Shown: one piece after another, positions 16,990 through 24,865 of the stretch | Position numbering within the stretch: the stretch's first letter is position 1 | Layout of the letters: each line of letters opens with the position of its first letter | Assembly: GCA_963665495.1 (NCBI GenBank) | Contig: OY762289.1 | Span: 5,394,001 to 5,458,000 of the forward strand | Origin: G963665495 sp963665495 | GTDB lineage: Bacteria > Desulfobacterota > Desulfovibrionia > Desulfovibrionales > Desulfovibrionaceae | Direction of reading: 5' to 3' | Length of the DNA stretch: 64,000 nucleotides | Notes under the pieces: model-generated | What the model was told of the DNA's origin: nothing | The model's database searches: none | What the model saw: the letters and a program-made list of their open reading frames with translations, nothing else | Made by a program: the position numbers and the translations under genes

Positions 16990-17781
16990 TCACGCGCTTG
17001 TGGGAAAGCTGCGGAACGAGCTGTTGCCCAACTGGCGGGATATTTCCCTGCCGGTTTCGCAGACCAGGCTGCCGAATTCGGCAAATTTGTCCGGAGTGAT
17101 GCGCGTGCTTGGTCCGGAAATACTCACGGCGGCGAAAGCCTTGCCTTGCGCATTGAATATGGGAGCGGCCACGCAGCGCAGGCCGATCTCGATTTCTTCG
17201 TCGTCAATCCCGTAGCCGTGATACTTTATCTCCCGCAAGTGCTCCCGCAGCTTGGTTTGGGCCGTGATGGTCTTATCCGTGACCTGGTCCAGTTCTCTGG
17301 ACAGGATATTGTCCTGTTCCTGAAGCGGCATGTTAGCCAGCAATACCTTGCCCACGCCGGTGCAATGCAGTTTTGCCTGCTGTCCGATGTGCGAGGAAAT
17401 GGTAATGGCGTGCGCCCCTTCGACTTTATCAATATAAACGGCCCGTTCTCCCTCCAAAGCCACAAGATGCACGGTTTCCTGGGTTTTTTCCACCAGTGTA
17501 CGCAGGAATGGCGCCGCCAGCAAACGAAGATCCTGACCTTCGATGTAAGCTTGACCGAGTTCGAAGGTCTTCAGACCAAGGCTGTAGCGGCCGGTCTCGG
17601 CGTTTTGCTTTATGTAGCCGAGTTCCTGGAGCGTATTGAGTAAACCGAAGCAAGTGCTTTTGTGAAGTCCCACGCGTGCAGCGATAGCCGTCACGCCCAG
17701 TTCACGTTCATTGTGAGAGAATTGTTCCAAAATGGTGAACGCTCTGCACACAGATTGGATCAGATTGTACTTTTGTGCCAT
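16990..17781 (-). CDS. IclR-family transcriptional regulator
   Basis: The protein has 263 residues from the ATG at 17781, preceded by GGAGA; 25 upstream codons are also open but lack a better site. The N-terminal winged helix reads AFTILEQFSHNERELGVTAI followed by ARVGLHKSTCFGLLNTL. The C-terminal IclR effector domain (about 80-250) contains VHLVALEGERAVYIDKV, HCTGVGKVLLANMP and a CVAAPIFNAQGKAFAAVSIS core. It is transcribed with larC and larB and divergent to the catabolic operon starting at 18004, so it most likely controls that operon in response to a small organic acid. Confidence 0.9.
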   Translation of the reverse strand: MAQKYNLIQSVCRAFTILEQFSHNERELGVTAIAARVGLHKSTCFGLLNTLQELGYIKQNAETGRYSLGLKTFELGQAYIEGQDLRLLAAPFLRTLVEKTQETVHLVALEGERAVYIDKVEGAHAITISSHIGQQAKLHCTGVGKVLLANMPLQEQDNILSRELDQVTDKTITAQTKLREHLREIKYHGYGIDDEEIEIGLRCVAAPIFNAQGKAFAAVSISGPSTRITPDKFAEFGSLVCETGREISRQLGNSSFRSFPTSA

Positions 17782-17813
17782 GCCTGTCTCCATGTTCGTT
17801 ATTGTCGCACTTG

Positions 17814-17943
17814 GTTCTATAAACATAGCAAGTTGGCCCGTCAAGTCCGTAAACACGGGCAGGAAATTTAAAGGATAGAAAAAAAAACTTGACTTTGGGC
17901 AGTAAGAAGTGAAAAATCAAAACCGTGTTTGACAATATAGAAC
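17814..17943. promoter_or_regulatory. Possible IclR operator region (inverted GTTCTATA copies)
   Basis: GTTCTATA (17814-17821) recurs inverted as TATAGAAC (17936-17943). The first copy overlaps a small palindrome CTAT-AAAC-ATAG (17817-17828). One copy lies near the start of iclR and the other about 60 bases before the ferredoxin-like gene, where a TTGACA (17929-17934) may be a -35 element. Weak evidence; listed because both copies sit in the shared divergent promoter region. Confidence 0.3.
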
Positions 17944-18003
17944 ATGGCGTTGTGCAAGACGATTAGCTCGCTCCGGCGCCTACAATTTTTCTGAGGAGGC
18001 TCC

Positions 18004-18609
18004 ATGAAACTTATTACCCTGGTTTCCACCATCGACGCAGACCGCTGTATCGGGTGCGGAACCTGTGCCAAAGTATGTCCGACCTTGGCCATAACCATGG
18101 AGGACCGTAAGGCTGTAGTAGATGCCAGCAAATGCAGGGCCTGCGCCAATTGTCATCAGCGTTGCCCTGTAGAAGCGGTTACCATGCAAAAGCTGGAAAA
18201 GCCTTATCGAGTCGAGGTTTCAGTCGAGGATGTTCCACGTGAAGAAGTAGACGCTCTATGTCAAAAAGCCGGATTCAATCCCAGCCAGATCTTATGCTAC
18301 TGCACCGCGACACGTGCGGAAGAAATCGCCGCGTGCATTCTTAAGGGAGCTACTTCCCCGGAAGAGATTTCGTTGCAGACGGGGTTGCGCTGCGGCTGTT
18401 CGGTCGAGTGCATTCAGCCGGCGCTGAGGCTCCTGAAGGCCCATGGTGTGGAACTGGTGCCGCCGGAAGGCGGATGGCAGTGGTATGGGCTCACTCCGAC
18501 ATTACAGGATATTCCCGAGAGTGTGAAGACCGCCAACAACCCGCGCGGTTTCTACTTTGACGATGACCTGCGGCTTTTTGAGACCGTTGTAAAGAGTGAG
18601 AGGAGATAG
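18004..18609 (+). CDS. Ferredoxin with two [4Fe-4S] motifs fused to a BFD-like [2Fe-2S] domain
   Basis: The 201-residue protein has two cluster motifs, CIGCGTCAKVCP (about residue 16) and CRACANCHQRCP (about 46). A second domain follows with CYCTATRAEEI and RCGCSVEC, the C-x-C...C-x-x/x3-C pattern of bacterioferritin-associated-ferredoxin-like [2Fe-2S] domains (about 98-150). It is the first gene of the operon and the LarA-like gene begins 1 base after its stop. It may supply electrons to a later enzyme or to cofactor maturation; the partner is not known. A good AGGAGG site precedes the ATG. Confidence 0.8.
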   Translation: MKLITLVSTIDADRCIGCGTCAKVCPTLAITMEDRKAVVDASKCRACANCHQRCPVEAVTMQKLEKPYRVEVSVEDVPREEVDALCQKAGFNPSQILCYCTATRAEEIAACILKGATSPEEISLQTGLRCGCSVECIQPALRLLKAHGVELVPPEGGWQWYGLTPTLQDIPESVKTANNPRGFYFDDDLRLFETVVKSERR

Positions 18610-18610
18610 C

Positions 18611-20083
18611 ATGAGTCAGCAACGTTCACCCATCGTCCCCGCTCCGCCCAGGGTCTCTCAATACGGAGTGCATCCGCAGTATGTGACCAAACGCGCAGCG
18701 GATCTTTCCGATATGACCTCGGTTCTGCTCAGCGAACTGTTCCCGGATTCGCCCGAATTGATCTATCCTTCCGACAAGGGGCTGGCGGTCATCCGCACAG
18801 CCACGGAAAAGGCCCTTGAAAACGTGGACATGTCCATGATCAAGCCGGACCATTCCGTTAATATCTGCGCATCCCACCATGGTTTCACCATTCTGGGCGG
18901 CGGCCCATACGCGGAAATGCTCAAGACCCTGCGCGACGTTATCGCGGAGCGTACCGGCTGCACCAACATCCGCCTGCGGGCGGGCGTAGGACTGCGCTTC
19001 CGCGAAACCGAGGAATACATCAAATCCTTCAAGCTGGACGAGCATTTCGGCAAGGGCAAAGCCAAAGGCATGGCCCCCATCGATGAAGGCATTCCCATTG
19101 AGACGGAAATCGGCACTCTCTACGGTCTCAAGGCCGTTTACGACGCCGACTGGGTCGTGCACGCGCACAACAGCGACGTTCGCGAGGTGCATTTTCACCG
19201 CCAGGTGGACCGGGCTGTCAAGCCCTTCGGCATGTCTTACGCGCGTATCGAAACCCGCTCCACCTACCACCAGAACCTGGGGCCCCGTGCAGCCAACTTC
19301 ACCGCCAGGGCCATATTCGCTTCGGAATTCGTGCAGTCCAAATTCGCCTTTGCCGCGTTTCTGGACATGAATCCGGCCGGGGTGGTGGGCATCGATGCCG
19401 ATAACGACCTCTACGCCATCAACGACCGGATTACGGTTTCGGGATGTCTGCACTACGGCAAGATCATGACCCTGCTGGGAGAGGTGGACGAGTGCATCGC
19501 GGTTCTCGATTTTCCCTGCCCCGTTCCCTACGTATTCAGTGCCGGCGTGATTTACGCCAATTTCGTGGGCGCCAAGACCGACCTCTTTGATATGGAAGGC
19601 ACGCCCCTGCCTGCCTATACCTGGTATACAGAGGCTTTCTACGGCAAGAACGGCCCGCTGATCCCGGACATCGCGCCGGTCAATCCGGCCATTCGCCTCT
19701 GCGTGCACAACTATGCCTGGGGCGGCTACCCCAGCGTGTTCTTCACCGAACACATCCCCACGGTGATGGTCGGACGCGAGCAGGCCGAAGTCATGAACAC
19801 CGACTCGCAGAACATCGAATACATGGCCAACGCCGTGATTGCGGATGATCTGGACGCGGCCATGCGCTTCGCCCATTGTTCGGCCAAAACAGACAAGGTC
19901 ATCATCTTCGACGGCGCTCCCGGCGGCATCAACGTCAGCAACTCCCTGGCCGCGTTTCTGCGCGAGCGCGCTCCGGAAGTGAACCGTCAGGTGGACGATG
20001 TGCTGTTGCCGAAATGGCTGCGCCAGCGCGGCATTGATCCTGCCCAGACCGCAGCGTTACTGCAGGGCGGGAAGGGGGCCTGA
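18611..20083 (+). CDS. LarA-superfamily protein, candidate NPN-dependent 2-hydroxyacid racemase/epimerase
   Basis: The protein has 490 residues, starts after AGGAGA and is longer than the roughly 425-residue LarA. Overall similarity to LarA is low, but the cofactor residues are placed exactly. In Lactobacillus LarA, His174, Lys184 (covalent to the nickel-pincer nucleotide) and His200 (Ni ligand) are 10 and 16 apart. Here His194, Lys204 and His220 occur in VHFHRQVDRAVKPFG and RSTYHQN with the same spacing, in the equivalent position after a DADWVVHAH strand. LarA's second catalytic His (His108, AtGxHR) has no counterpart, since the aligned run is RLRAGVGLRF, and the SDHTRP loop is replaced by ASHHGFT. 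So the reaction probably differs from lactate racemisation. The nearby larB and larC strengthen the call. Confidence 0.65.
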   Translation: MSQQRSPIVPAPPRVSQYGVHPQYVTKRAADLSDMTSVLLSELFPDSPELIYPSDKGLAVIRTATEKALENVDMSMIKPDHSVNICASHHGFTILGGGPYAEMLKTLRDVIAERTGCTNIRLRAGVGLRFRETEEYIKSFKLDEHFGKGKAKGMAPIDEGIPIETEIGTLYGLKAVYDADWVVHAHNSDVREVHFHRQVDRAVKPFGMSYARIETRSTYHQNLGPRAANFTARAIFASEFVQSKFAFAAFLDMNPAGVVGIDADNDLYAINDRITVSGCLHYGKIMTLLGEVDECIAVLDFPCPVPYVFSAGVIYANFVGAKTDLFDMEGTPLPAYTWYTEAFYGKNGPLIPDIAPVNPAIRLCVHNYAWGGYPSVFFTEHIPTVMVGREQAEVMNTDSQNIEYMANAVIADDLDAAMRFAHCSAKTDKVIIFDGAPGGINVSNSLAAFLRERAPEVNRQVDDVLLPKWLRQRGIDPAQTAALLQGGKGA

Positions 20084-20085
20084 AC

Positions 20086-21870
20086 ATGACCTCCGACCTT
20101 CGCAATGAAATCTTTGCCTCATTGGCGGGCAAACGGTTTACGGCACGCATCCGCATGAGCGAAAGCGGACTGGTTTGCGGTCTGGATGCCGCTCGCGAAA
20201 AGCTCGCTGACCTGGGGCTGAAAGTCCTGGCCTCTCTGCATGACGGCGAGGAAGCCACCCCGGAGACCGAGATTCTGGTTTTCCAGGGCACGGCTCAGGC
20301 CGTGGCCATGGCCGAAGACTGTGTGATCGGCTGCATTGCCAAGTATTCGGGCATAGCCCGTGCGGCGCGAAAGGCCTCCGAACTGTCCGGCGACCTGGTC
20401 CGCGTGGTTTGCGGCGCCAGCAAGAAGATACCGGAGGAGATCAAGGCCAAGGCCAGGCAGGCCCTGCATGCAGGCGGCTGCGGATGCCGTATTGTCGAAG
20501 AACCCTTTCTGTATCTGGACAAGAATTACGTGCGGATGTTCGGTTCCGTACGCAAAACGCTTGAAGGCGTGGCGCACATGCCCGGATACACGCTGGTCAT
20601 CCAGCTGCGCGGTCTGGTTCAGCCGTTGGAACAGGAAGTCGAAGACGCCCTGAAGTGCGGAGCCCACGTTCTGATGGTGGACACCGGCCGGGTGGAAGAC
20701 CTGGAACTGGTTTCCCGTCTCGTACGGGAGGCCGGGGCGCGCCAGCGCGTCTCCATAGCCTATTCAGGGGACATCACCCTGGACGAGATTCCGAAGCTGG
20801 CTGCTCTGGATGTCGACATTCTCGGCGTTGGCCGGGCAGTGATCGACGCCCCCATGGCTGATCTGAAGATGGACGTAGAAAATGCTCTGGCCGCGGAAGC
20901 CCTTCCCTGGAAGACAACTGGGGAGATGCCGGTGCCGGAGGCCGTGGGGCCGGAATATCATCTGCTGGAAAAAACGGAATTGCGCATTGATGGAATAACT
21001 CTGGAAGGCGCAAATCTTAACGATATAGCCTGTGTTGTGGCGAAGACTCTTGAACTGCCCGCGGATAAGGTGCTGGTCATCGACGTGCGCCTTGGGCAGG
21101 TCTCCCTCGACATCCTCATGCGTACTTTGCGGCCGGAGCAGTTCTTCGGCCGCAAGGCCCGCCTGCTTGAAGCGCTTGCTCAAGTGCCGGGCGTGCGCCT
21201 GGATGCGGAAGTGGACATCCATTCCGAGGGTATTCTCGTCTCCATCGGCCTGGAAGAAGAGCAGGCGGCTCAGGTGATTGCTTCCAGTAGAAGCATGGGA
21301 CAGGCTATTATCAGTGCCACAAAGGCAAGGGTGCGCATCTATCCCACGGGATTCGAGCTGATTTCCGGAGATATTGAGGACACCAACACTCCCTACCTGA
21401 TCAAGGTCTTTTCCGAGGCCGGATATCTGCCCGAAGCAGGTCCGGCTGTTCCCGACAATCAAAGTGCCCTGGCGGACGCTTTACGGCGCGCGGCAGTGGA
21501 CTGCGGCGTGGTGGTGACCACCGGCGGCGTGGGAGCAGAGGACAAAGACTTCAGCGTAGAGGCTATTCTGCAACTCGATCCCCAGGCGGCGACTCCCTAT
21601 CTTGCCCGTTTTGCCAAAGGGCACGGAAGGCATGTCAAAGACGGCGTCCGGATTGGCGTGGGCAGCTATGGGGGCAGCCTCATGGTGGCGCTTCCCGGTC
21701 CTAACGACGAGGTGCGGCTGGCCGCTCCCGTGCTTATTCGGGGCATCAAGCAAAAGCTTTCCAAACAGGAACTGGCGCAAAGCCTGGCAGAAATTTTGCG
21801 CGGCAAATGGAGCAGTATGGAACATGCCCATACGTGTTGCGGCAAACCCCACGGCAGCTCGCATCTATGA
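20086..21870 (+). CDS. Fusion of a NadC/ModD-like phosphoribosyltransferase domain and a MoCF (molybdopterin-binding) domain
   Basis: The 594-residue protein begins 2 bases after the LarA-like gene. Residues about 1-285 resemble quinolinate/nicotinate-type phosphoribosyltransferases: an N-terminal alpha/beta part, CVIGCIAKYSGIARAARKA as in NadC and ModD, and a TIM-barrel end with DALKCGAHVLMVDTGRVEDL and LDVDILGVGRAVIDAP. A linker follows, then a MogA/CinA-type domain (about 425-560) with PTGFELISGDIEDTNTPYL and VVVTTGGVGAEDKDFSVEAI. NPN is made from a nicotinate nucleotide, so a role in making, salvaging or remodelling a pyridine nucleotide cofactor for the LarA-like enzyme is an attractive inference. 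No function is established. The tail HAHTCCGKPHGSSHL could bind metal. Confidence 0.65.
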   Translation: MTSDLRNEIFASLAGKRFTARIRMSESGLVCGLDAAREKLADLGLKVLASLHDGEEATPETEILVFQGTAQAVAMAEDCVIGCIAKYSGIARAARKASELSGDLVRVVCGASKKIPEEIKAKARQALHAGGCGCRIVEEPFLYLDKNYVRMFGSVRKTLEGVAHMPGYTLVIQLRGLVQPLEQEVEDALKCGAHVLMVDTGRVEDLELVSRLVREAGARQRVSIAYSGDITLDEIPKLAALDVDILGVGRAVIDAPMADLKMDVENALAAEALPWKTTGEMPVPEAVGPEYHLLEKTELRIDGITLEGANLNDIACVVAKTLELPADKVLVIDVRLGQVSLDILMRTLRPEQFFGRKARLLEALAQVPGVRLDAEVDIHSEGILVSIGLEEEQAAQVIASSRSMGQAIISATKARVRIYPTGFELISGDIEDTNTPYLIKVFSEAGYLPEAGPAVPDNQSALADALRRAAVDCGVVVTTGGVGAEDKDFSVEAILQLDPQAATPYLARFAKGHGRHVKDGVRIGVGSYGGSLMVALPGPNDEVRLAAPVLIRGIKQKLSKQELAQSLAEILRGKWSSMEHAHTCCGKPHGSSHL

Positions 21871-22043
21871 TCAACCAACCCCTGGCGCCGCAACGCAAGG
21901 TATAGGGAGCTGTTGAATAGGGACTGTCAAATGTTGCGCACATTTACACGAGGATCGGCTCGAACAAGCCGTCCAATGACAACGAACAAAATGATGCAGT
22001 CTTCCCGGTAGAGGGACTTCGAACTGCAGAAGGCAGACACACC

Positions 22044-22832
22044 ATGGATGAAGCAACGATCAAAAAACTGGCCGTGGAATTGCGCCAGGCGGAGTTGGAT
22101 AAAAAACCCGTGCTTCCGCTGACAGAGCGTTATCCGGAGATCACCATTGATGATGCCTACCGGATCCAGATGCACAACACTACCACGCGCACCGCTGAAG
22201 GAGCCTTGATTGTTGGCAAAAAAGTGGGGCTTACCAGCCGGGCCATGCAGCAGTTTCTGGGCGTGGATGAGCCTGATTTCGGGCAACTCTTCGACGACAT
22301 GATGTTTGACGAGGAAACGCCCCTGCCCACGGGCGAATTTCTGCAGCCCAAAATAGAGGCCGAACTGGCTTTTATTCTGGGAGAAGACCTGGCCGGACCC
22401 GGCGTGACGCTGGCCGACGTTCTCAGAAAAAGCGTCGCCGTGGTGCCTGCCTTCGAGCTTCTCGCCAGCAGGGTGGCAGACTGGAAGATCAAGATCCAGG
22501 ACACCATCGCGGACAACGGATCCAGCGCGGGCCTGATCCTCGGCGCGCAGCTCATGCCGGTGGGAGCGGTGAACCTCAAGCATGTGGGCATGGTCCTGGA
22601 AAAAAACGGCGCCATTGTTGAAACCGCGGCCGGAGCGGCAGTCATGGGCCATCCCGCCCTGGCGGTGGCCTGGCTGGCCAACAAACTCGGAGCCATGGGC
22701 TCGGGGCTGCGCAAGGGTGAAATCGTGCTTTCGGGGTCGCTTACCAAAGCCCTGGAAATTCAACCCGGCGATGTATTTACAGCAACTTTCGGCGGTCTTG
22801 GCGCGGTCAAGGCTGTTTTTTCCCAAGAATAG
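22044..22832 (+). CDS. mhpD: 2-oxopent-4-enoate hydratase family protein
   Basis: The 262-residue protein belongs to the MhpD/XylJ/DmpE hydratase and 4-oxalocrotonate decarboxylase family. Typical motifs are DAYRIQ, GKKVGLTSRAMQQFLGVDEP (substrate loop), the metal-binding E-A-E of PKIEAELAFILGEDL, and a C-terminal LRKGEIVLSGSLTKALEIQPGD. The hydratase makes 4-hydroxy-2-oxovalerate from 2-hydroxypentadienoate/2-oxopent-4-enoate. The next two genes encode the aldolase and acylating aldehyde dehydrogenase that consume its product, so hydratase is favoured over decarboxylase. A spacer of 173 bases separates it from the previous gene. Confidence 0.88.
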   Translation: MDEATIKKLAVELRQAELDKKPVLPLTERYPEITIDDAYRIQMHNTTTRTAEGALIVGKKVGLTSRAMQQFLGVDEPDFGQLFDDMMFDEETPLPTGEFLQPKIEAELAFILGEDLAGPGVTLADVLRKSVAVVPAFELLASRVADWKIKIQDTIADNGSSAGLILGAQLMPVGAVNLKHVGMVLEKNGAIVETAAGAAVMGHPALAVAWLANKLGAMGSGLRKGEIVLSGSLTKALEIQPGDVFTATFGGLGAVKAVFSQE

Positions 22833-22834
22833 AA

Positions 22835-22855
22835 GGAACCGCCATAGGCGGTTCC
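22835..22855 (+). other. Perfect intergenic stem-loop in the operon
   Basis: GGAACCGCC (22835-22843) pairs with GGCGGTTCC (22847-22855) with a 3-base loop. It follows the hydratase stop by 2 bases and has no T-run, so an mRNA-processing or stability element fits better than a terminator. Confidence 0.55.
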
Positions 22856-22877
22856 ATAGCAAACTAAGGAGAGACTC

Positions 22878-23756
22878 ATGGCTCGTGTCAAGGCGGCCAT
22901 TCTGGGCCCTGGCAATATCGGTATGGACCTGATGTTCAAAATCATGAACCGGTCCGAAAAACTGGAGTTGGTGCTGGTTAGTGGCATCGTGGAAGGTTCG
23001 CGCGGCCTCGCCCTGGCTAAGGAAAAAGGCTTTCAGACGTCCCTGCGCGGAGTGGATGCCATTCTGGAGGACGAGAGCATTCAGTTGGTTTTCGAAGCCA
23101 CCAGCGCCAAAGCGCACCTGGCCAACGCCCCTCGTTACAGCGCCGCCGGCAAGATCGCCATCGATCTTACTCCGGCCGCAGTGGGCCCCTATGTTGTACC
23201 GGCCGTTAACCTCGAAGAAAACCTGGCCGGCGACAACTTCAATATGGTCACCTGCGGCGGGCAAGCCACCGTACCCATGGTGGCGGCCGTCAACCGGGTG
23301 TCTCCAGTTACATACGCCGAAATCGTCGCCACGTTGAGCAGTCAGAGCGCGGGACCAGGCACACGGGCCAATATTGAAGAGTTCGTCGCCACCACTTCCG
23401 AGGCTCTGGTCAAAGTGGGCGGCGCCCAGAGCGGCAAGGCCATCATTCTGCTCAATCCCGCGGACCCGCCGGTAATGATGCGCAACACCATTTACTGCCG
23501 CGTGGAGCATCCCGAACGTTTCAACGACATCGTGAAAAGCCTGGAAGAAATGCGCGATCAGGTGCAACGCTACGTTCCCGGCTATCGTTTCTATTTCGAG
23601 CCCTCCATAGAAGGGGACAAGGTAATAGTGATGGTAGAAGTGGAAGGCGAAGGCGCCTACCTGCCCACCTATGCGGGCAATCTTGACATCATCACGGCCA
23701 CGGCCCTGACCACGGCGGAAAAAGTGGCCGACCGGCTGCTCAAACAAGCCGCTTAA
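22878..23756 (+). CDS. mhpF: Acetaldehyde dehydrogenase (acylating)
   Basis: The 292-residue protein is of normal length for MhpF/BphJ/DmpF. It has the N-terminal NAD-binding motif KAAILGPGNIGMDLMFKI, the catalytic cysteine in NMVTCGGQATVPMV, and VSPVTYAEIVATLSSQSAGPGTRANIEEF, which is strongly conserved in the family. It oxidises acetaldehyde to acetyl-CoA with NAD+ and CoA, and in relatives works as a channelling complex with the aldolase encoded 12 bases downstream. AAGGAG precedes the start. Confidence 0.95.
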   Translation: MARVKAAILGPGNIGMDLMFKIMNRSEKLELVLVSGIVEGSRGLALAKEKGFQTSLRGVDAILEDESIQLVFEATSAKAHLANAPRYSAAGKIAIDLTPAAVGPYVVPAVNLEENLAGDNFNMVTCGGQATVPMVAAVNRVSPVTYAEIVATLSSQSAGPGTRANIEEFVATTSEALVKVGGAQSGKAIILLNPADPPVMMRNTIYCRVEHPERFNDIVKSLEEMRDQVQRYVPGYRFYFEPSIEGDKVIVMVEVEGEGAYLPTYAGNLDIITATALTTAEKVADRLLKQAA

Positions 23757-23768
23757 GAGAGGTGAACC

Positions 23769-24788
23769 ATGCAAAAAATCAGAATCATAGACGCCACATT
23801 GCGCGATGGCATGCACGCCGTCAGCCATCAGTTCACTCCCGATGATATGGCCGCCATCGCTTCCGGTCTGGACAAAGCAGGCGTGTACGCCGTGGAAGCC
23901 GGACACGGGGACGGCATGGGCGGTTCTTCATTCCAGTACGGCTTCAGCAACGCCAGCGACGAAGATTATCTCAAGGCCCTGAGTTCCGTACTCACCCGGG
24001 CCAAGCTGGACATCCTCATCCTGCCGGGCATCGGCACGGAAAAAGATATGGAACTCGGCGCCAAGTACGGCGCATCCGTCTGCCGTATCGCCACCCATGT
24101 CACCGAAGCGGACATCGCGGCGCAGTACATCCGTATCGGCAAATCCCTGGGAATGGAGACGGTGGGCTTCCTGATGATGGCCCACATGGCTCCGGTGGAG
24201 ACTGTGGTGGAGCAGGCCAAACTCTTCGAGAGCTACGGCGCGGACATGGTCTACGTGACGGATTCCGCGGGCGCCTTGCTTCCGTGGCAAGTGGCCGAAC
24301 GGATTACCGCTGTGAAAGACGCGATCAGCCTGCCCGTGGGCTTCCATGCGCACAACAACCTCGGGCTGGCCATGGGCAACACCCTGGCCGCCATTCAGGC
24401 CGGAGCCTCCTGCGTTGACGGTTGCCTGCGCGGCCTGGGCGCCGGAGCGGGCAATACGCAGACCGAAGTTCTGGCCGCAACGCTCGACCGCATGGGCATT
24501 GATGCGGGAGTGGACCTCTACTCTCTTATGGACGTGGCCGAAAACGAGGTTGCTCCGCGTATGCGCCGCCCCCTCGCCATTGACAAATACGCTCTGTCCA
24601 TCGGTTGGGCCGGCGTCTACGGCAGCTTCCTCCTGCACGCGTTGCGCGCCGGCGAGAAGTATGACGTGGACCCGCGGGACATCCTGGTGGAAATGGGCCG
24701 CCGCAAGACCGTTGGAGGTCAGGAGGATCTCATCGTGGCTGTGGCGAACGAGTTGGCCAAAAACAAAAAACAGGCAGTCTCAGCCTGA
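23769..24788 (+). CDS. mhpE: 4-hydroxy-2-oxovalerate aldolase
   Basis: The 339-residue class II aldolase of the MhpE/BphI/DmpG family has the HMGL-like barrel start IRIIDATLRDGMHAVSHQF with the metal-binding Asp, the other metal ligands in VGFHAHNNLGLAMGNTLAAI (HxH), and a C-terminal communication domain (about 290-339). It splits 4-hydroxy-2-oxovalerate to pyruvate and acetaldehyde. Together with the preceding dehydrogenase this gives pyruvate plus acetyl-CoA, which the 2-oxoacid oxidoreductase and ADP-forming synthetase genes further down can use. Confidence 0.95.
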   Translation: MQKIRIIDATLRDGMHAVSHQFTPDDMAAIASGLDKAGVYAVEAGHGDGMGGSSFQYGFSNASDEDYLKALSSVLTRAKLDILILPGIGTEKDMELGAKYGASVCRIATHVTEADIAAQYIRIGKSLGMETVGFLMMAHMAPVETVVEQAKLFESYGADMVYVTDSAGALLPWQVAERITAVKDAISLPVGFHAHNNLGLAMGNTLAAIQAGASCVDGCLRGLGAGAGNTQTEVLAATLDRMGIDAGVDLYSLMDVAENEVAPRMRRPLAIDKYALSIGWAGVYGSFLLHALRAGEKYDVDPRDILVEMGRRKTVGGQEDLIVAVANELAKNKKQAVSA

Positions 24789-24795
24789 AGCTAAC

Positions 24796-24840
24796 CAGAT
24801 TCACGCTGTCGCCGGGTTCAACTCCGGCGATGGGGATCTG
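24796..24840 (+). other. Intergenic stem-loop in the operon
   Basis: TCGCCGG (24809-24815) pairs with CCGGCGA (24824-24830), and outer arms CAGAT (24796-24800) and ATCTG (24836-24840) can extend it. It lies between the aldolase stop and the synthetase alpha start, with no T-run. Probably an mRNA-processing or stability element. Confidence 0.5.
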
Positions 24841-24865
24841 AACGAATATAGCTGTGGAGACTCAC

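Noticed and set aside
17889..17917. Sigma-70 promoter TTGACT-N17-AAAAAT for the 18004 operon
   Set aside because: The -10 element is too poor and TTGACA at 17929 competes with it; neither could be preferred.
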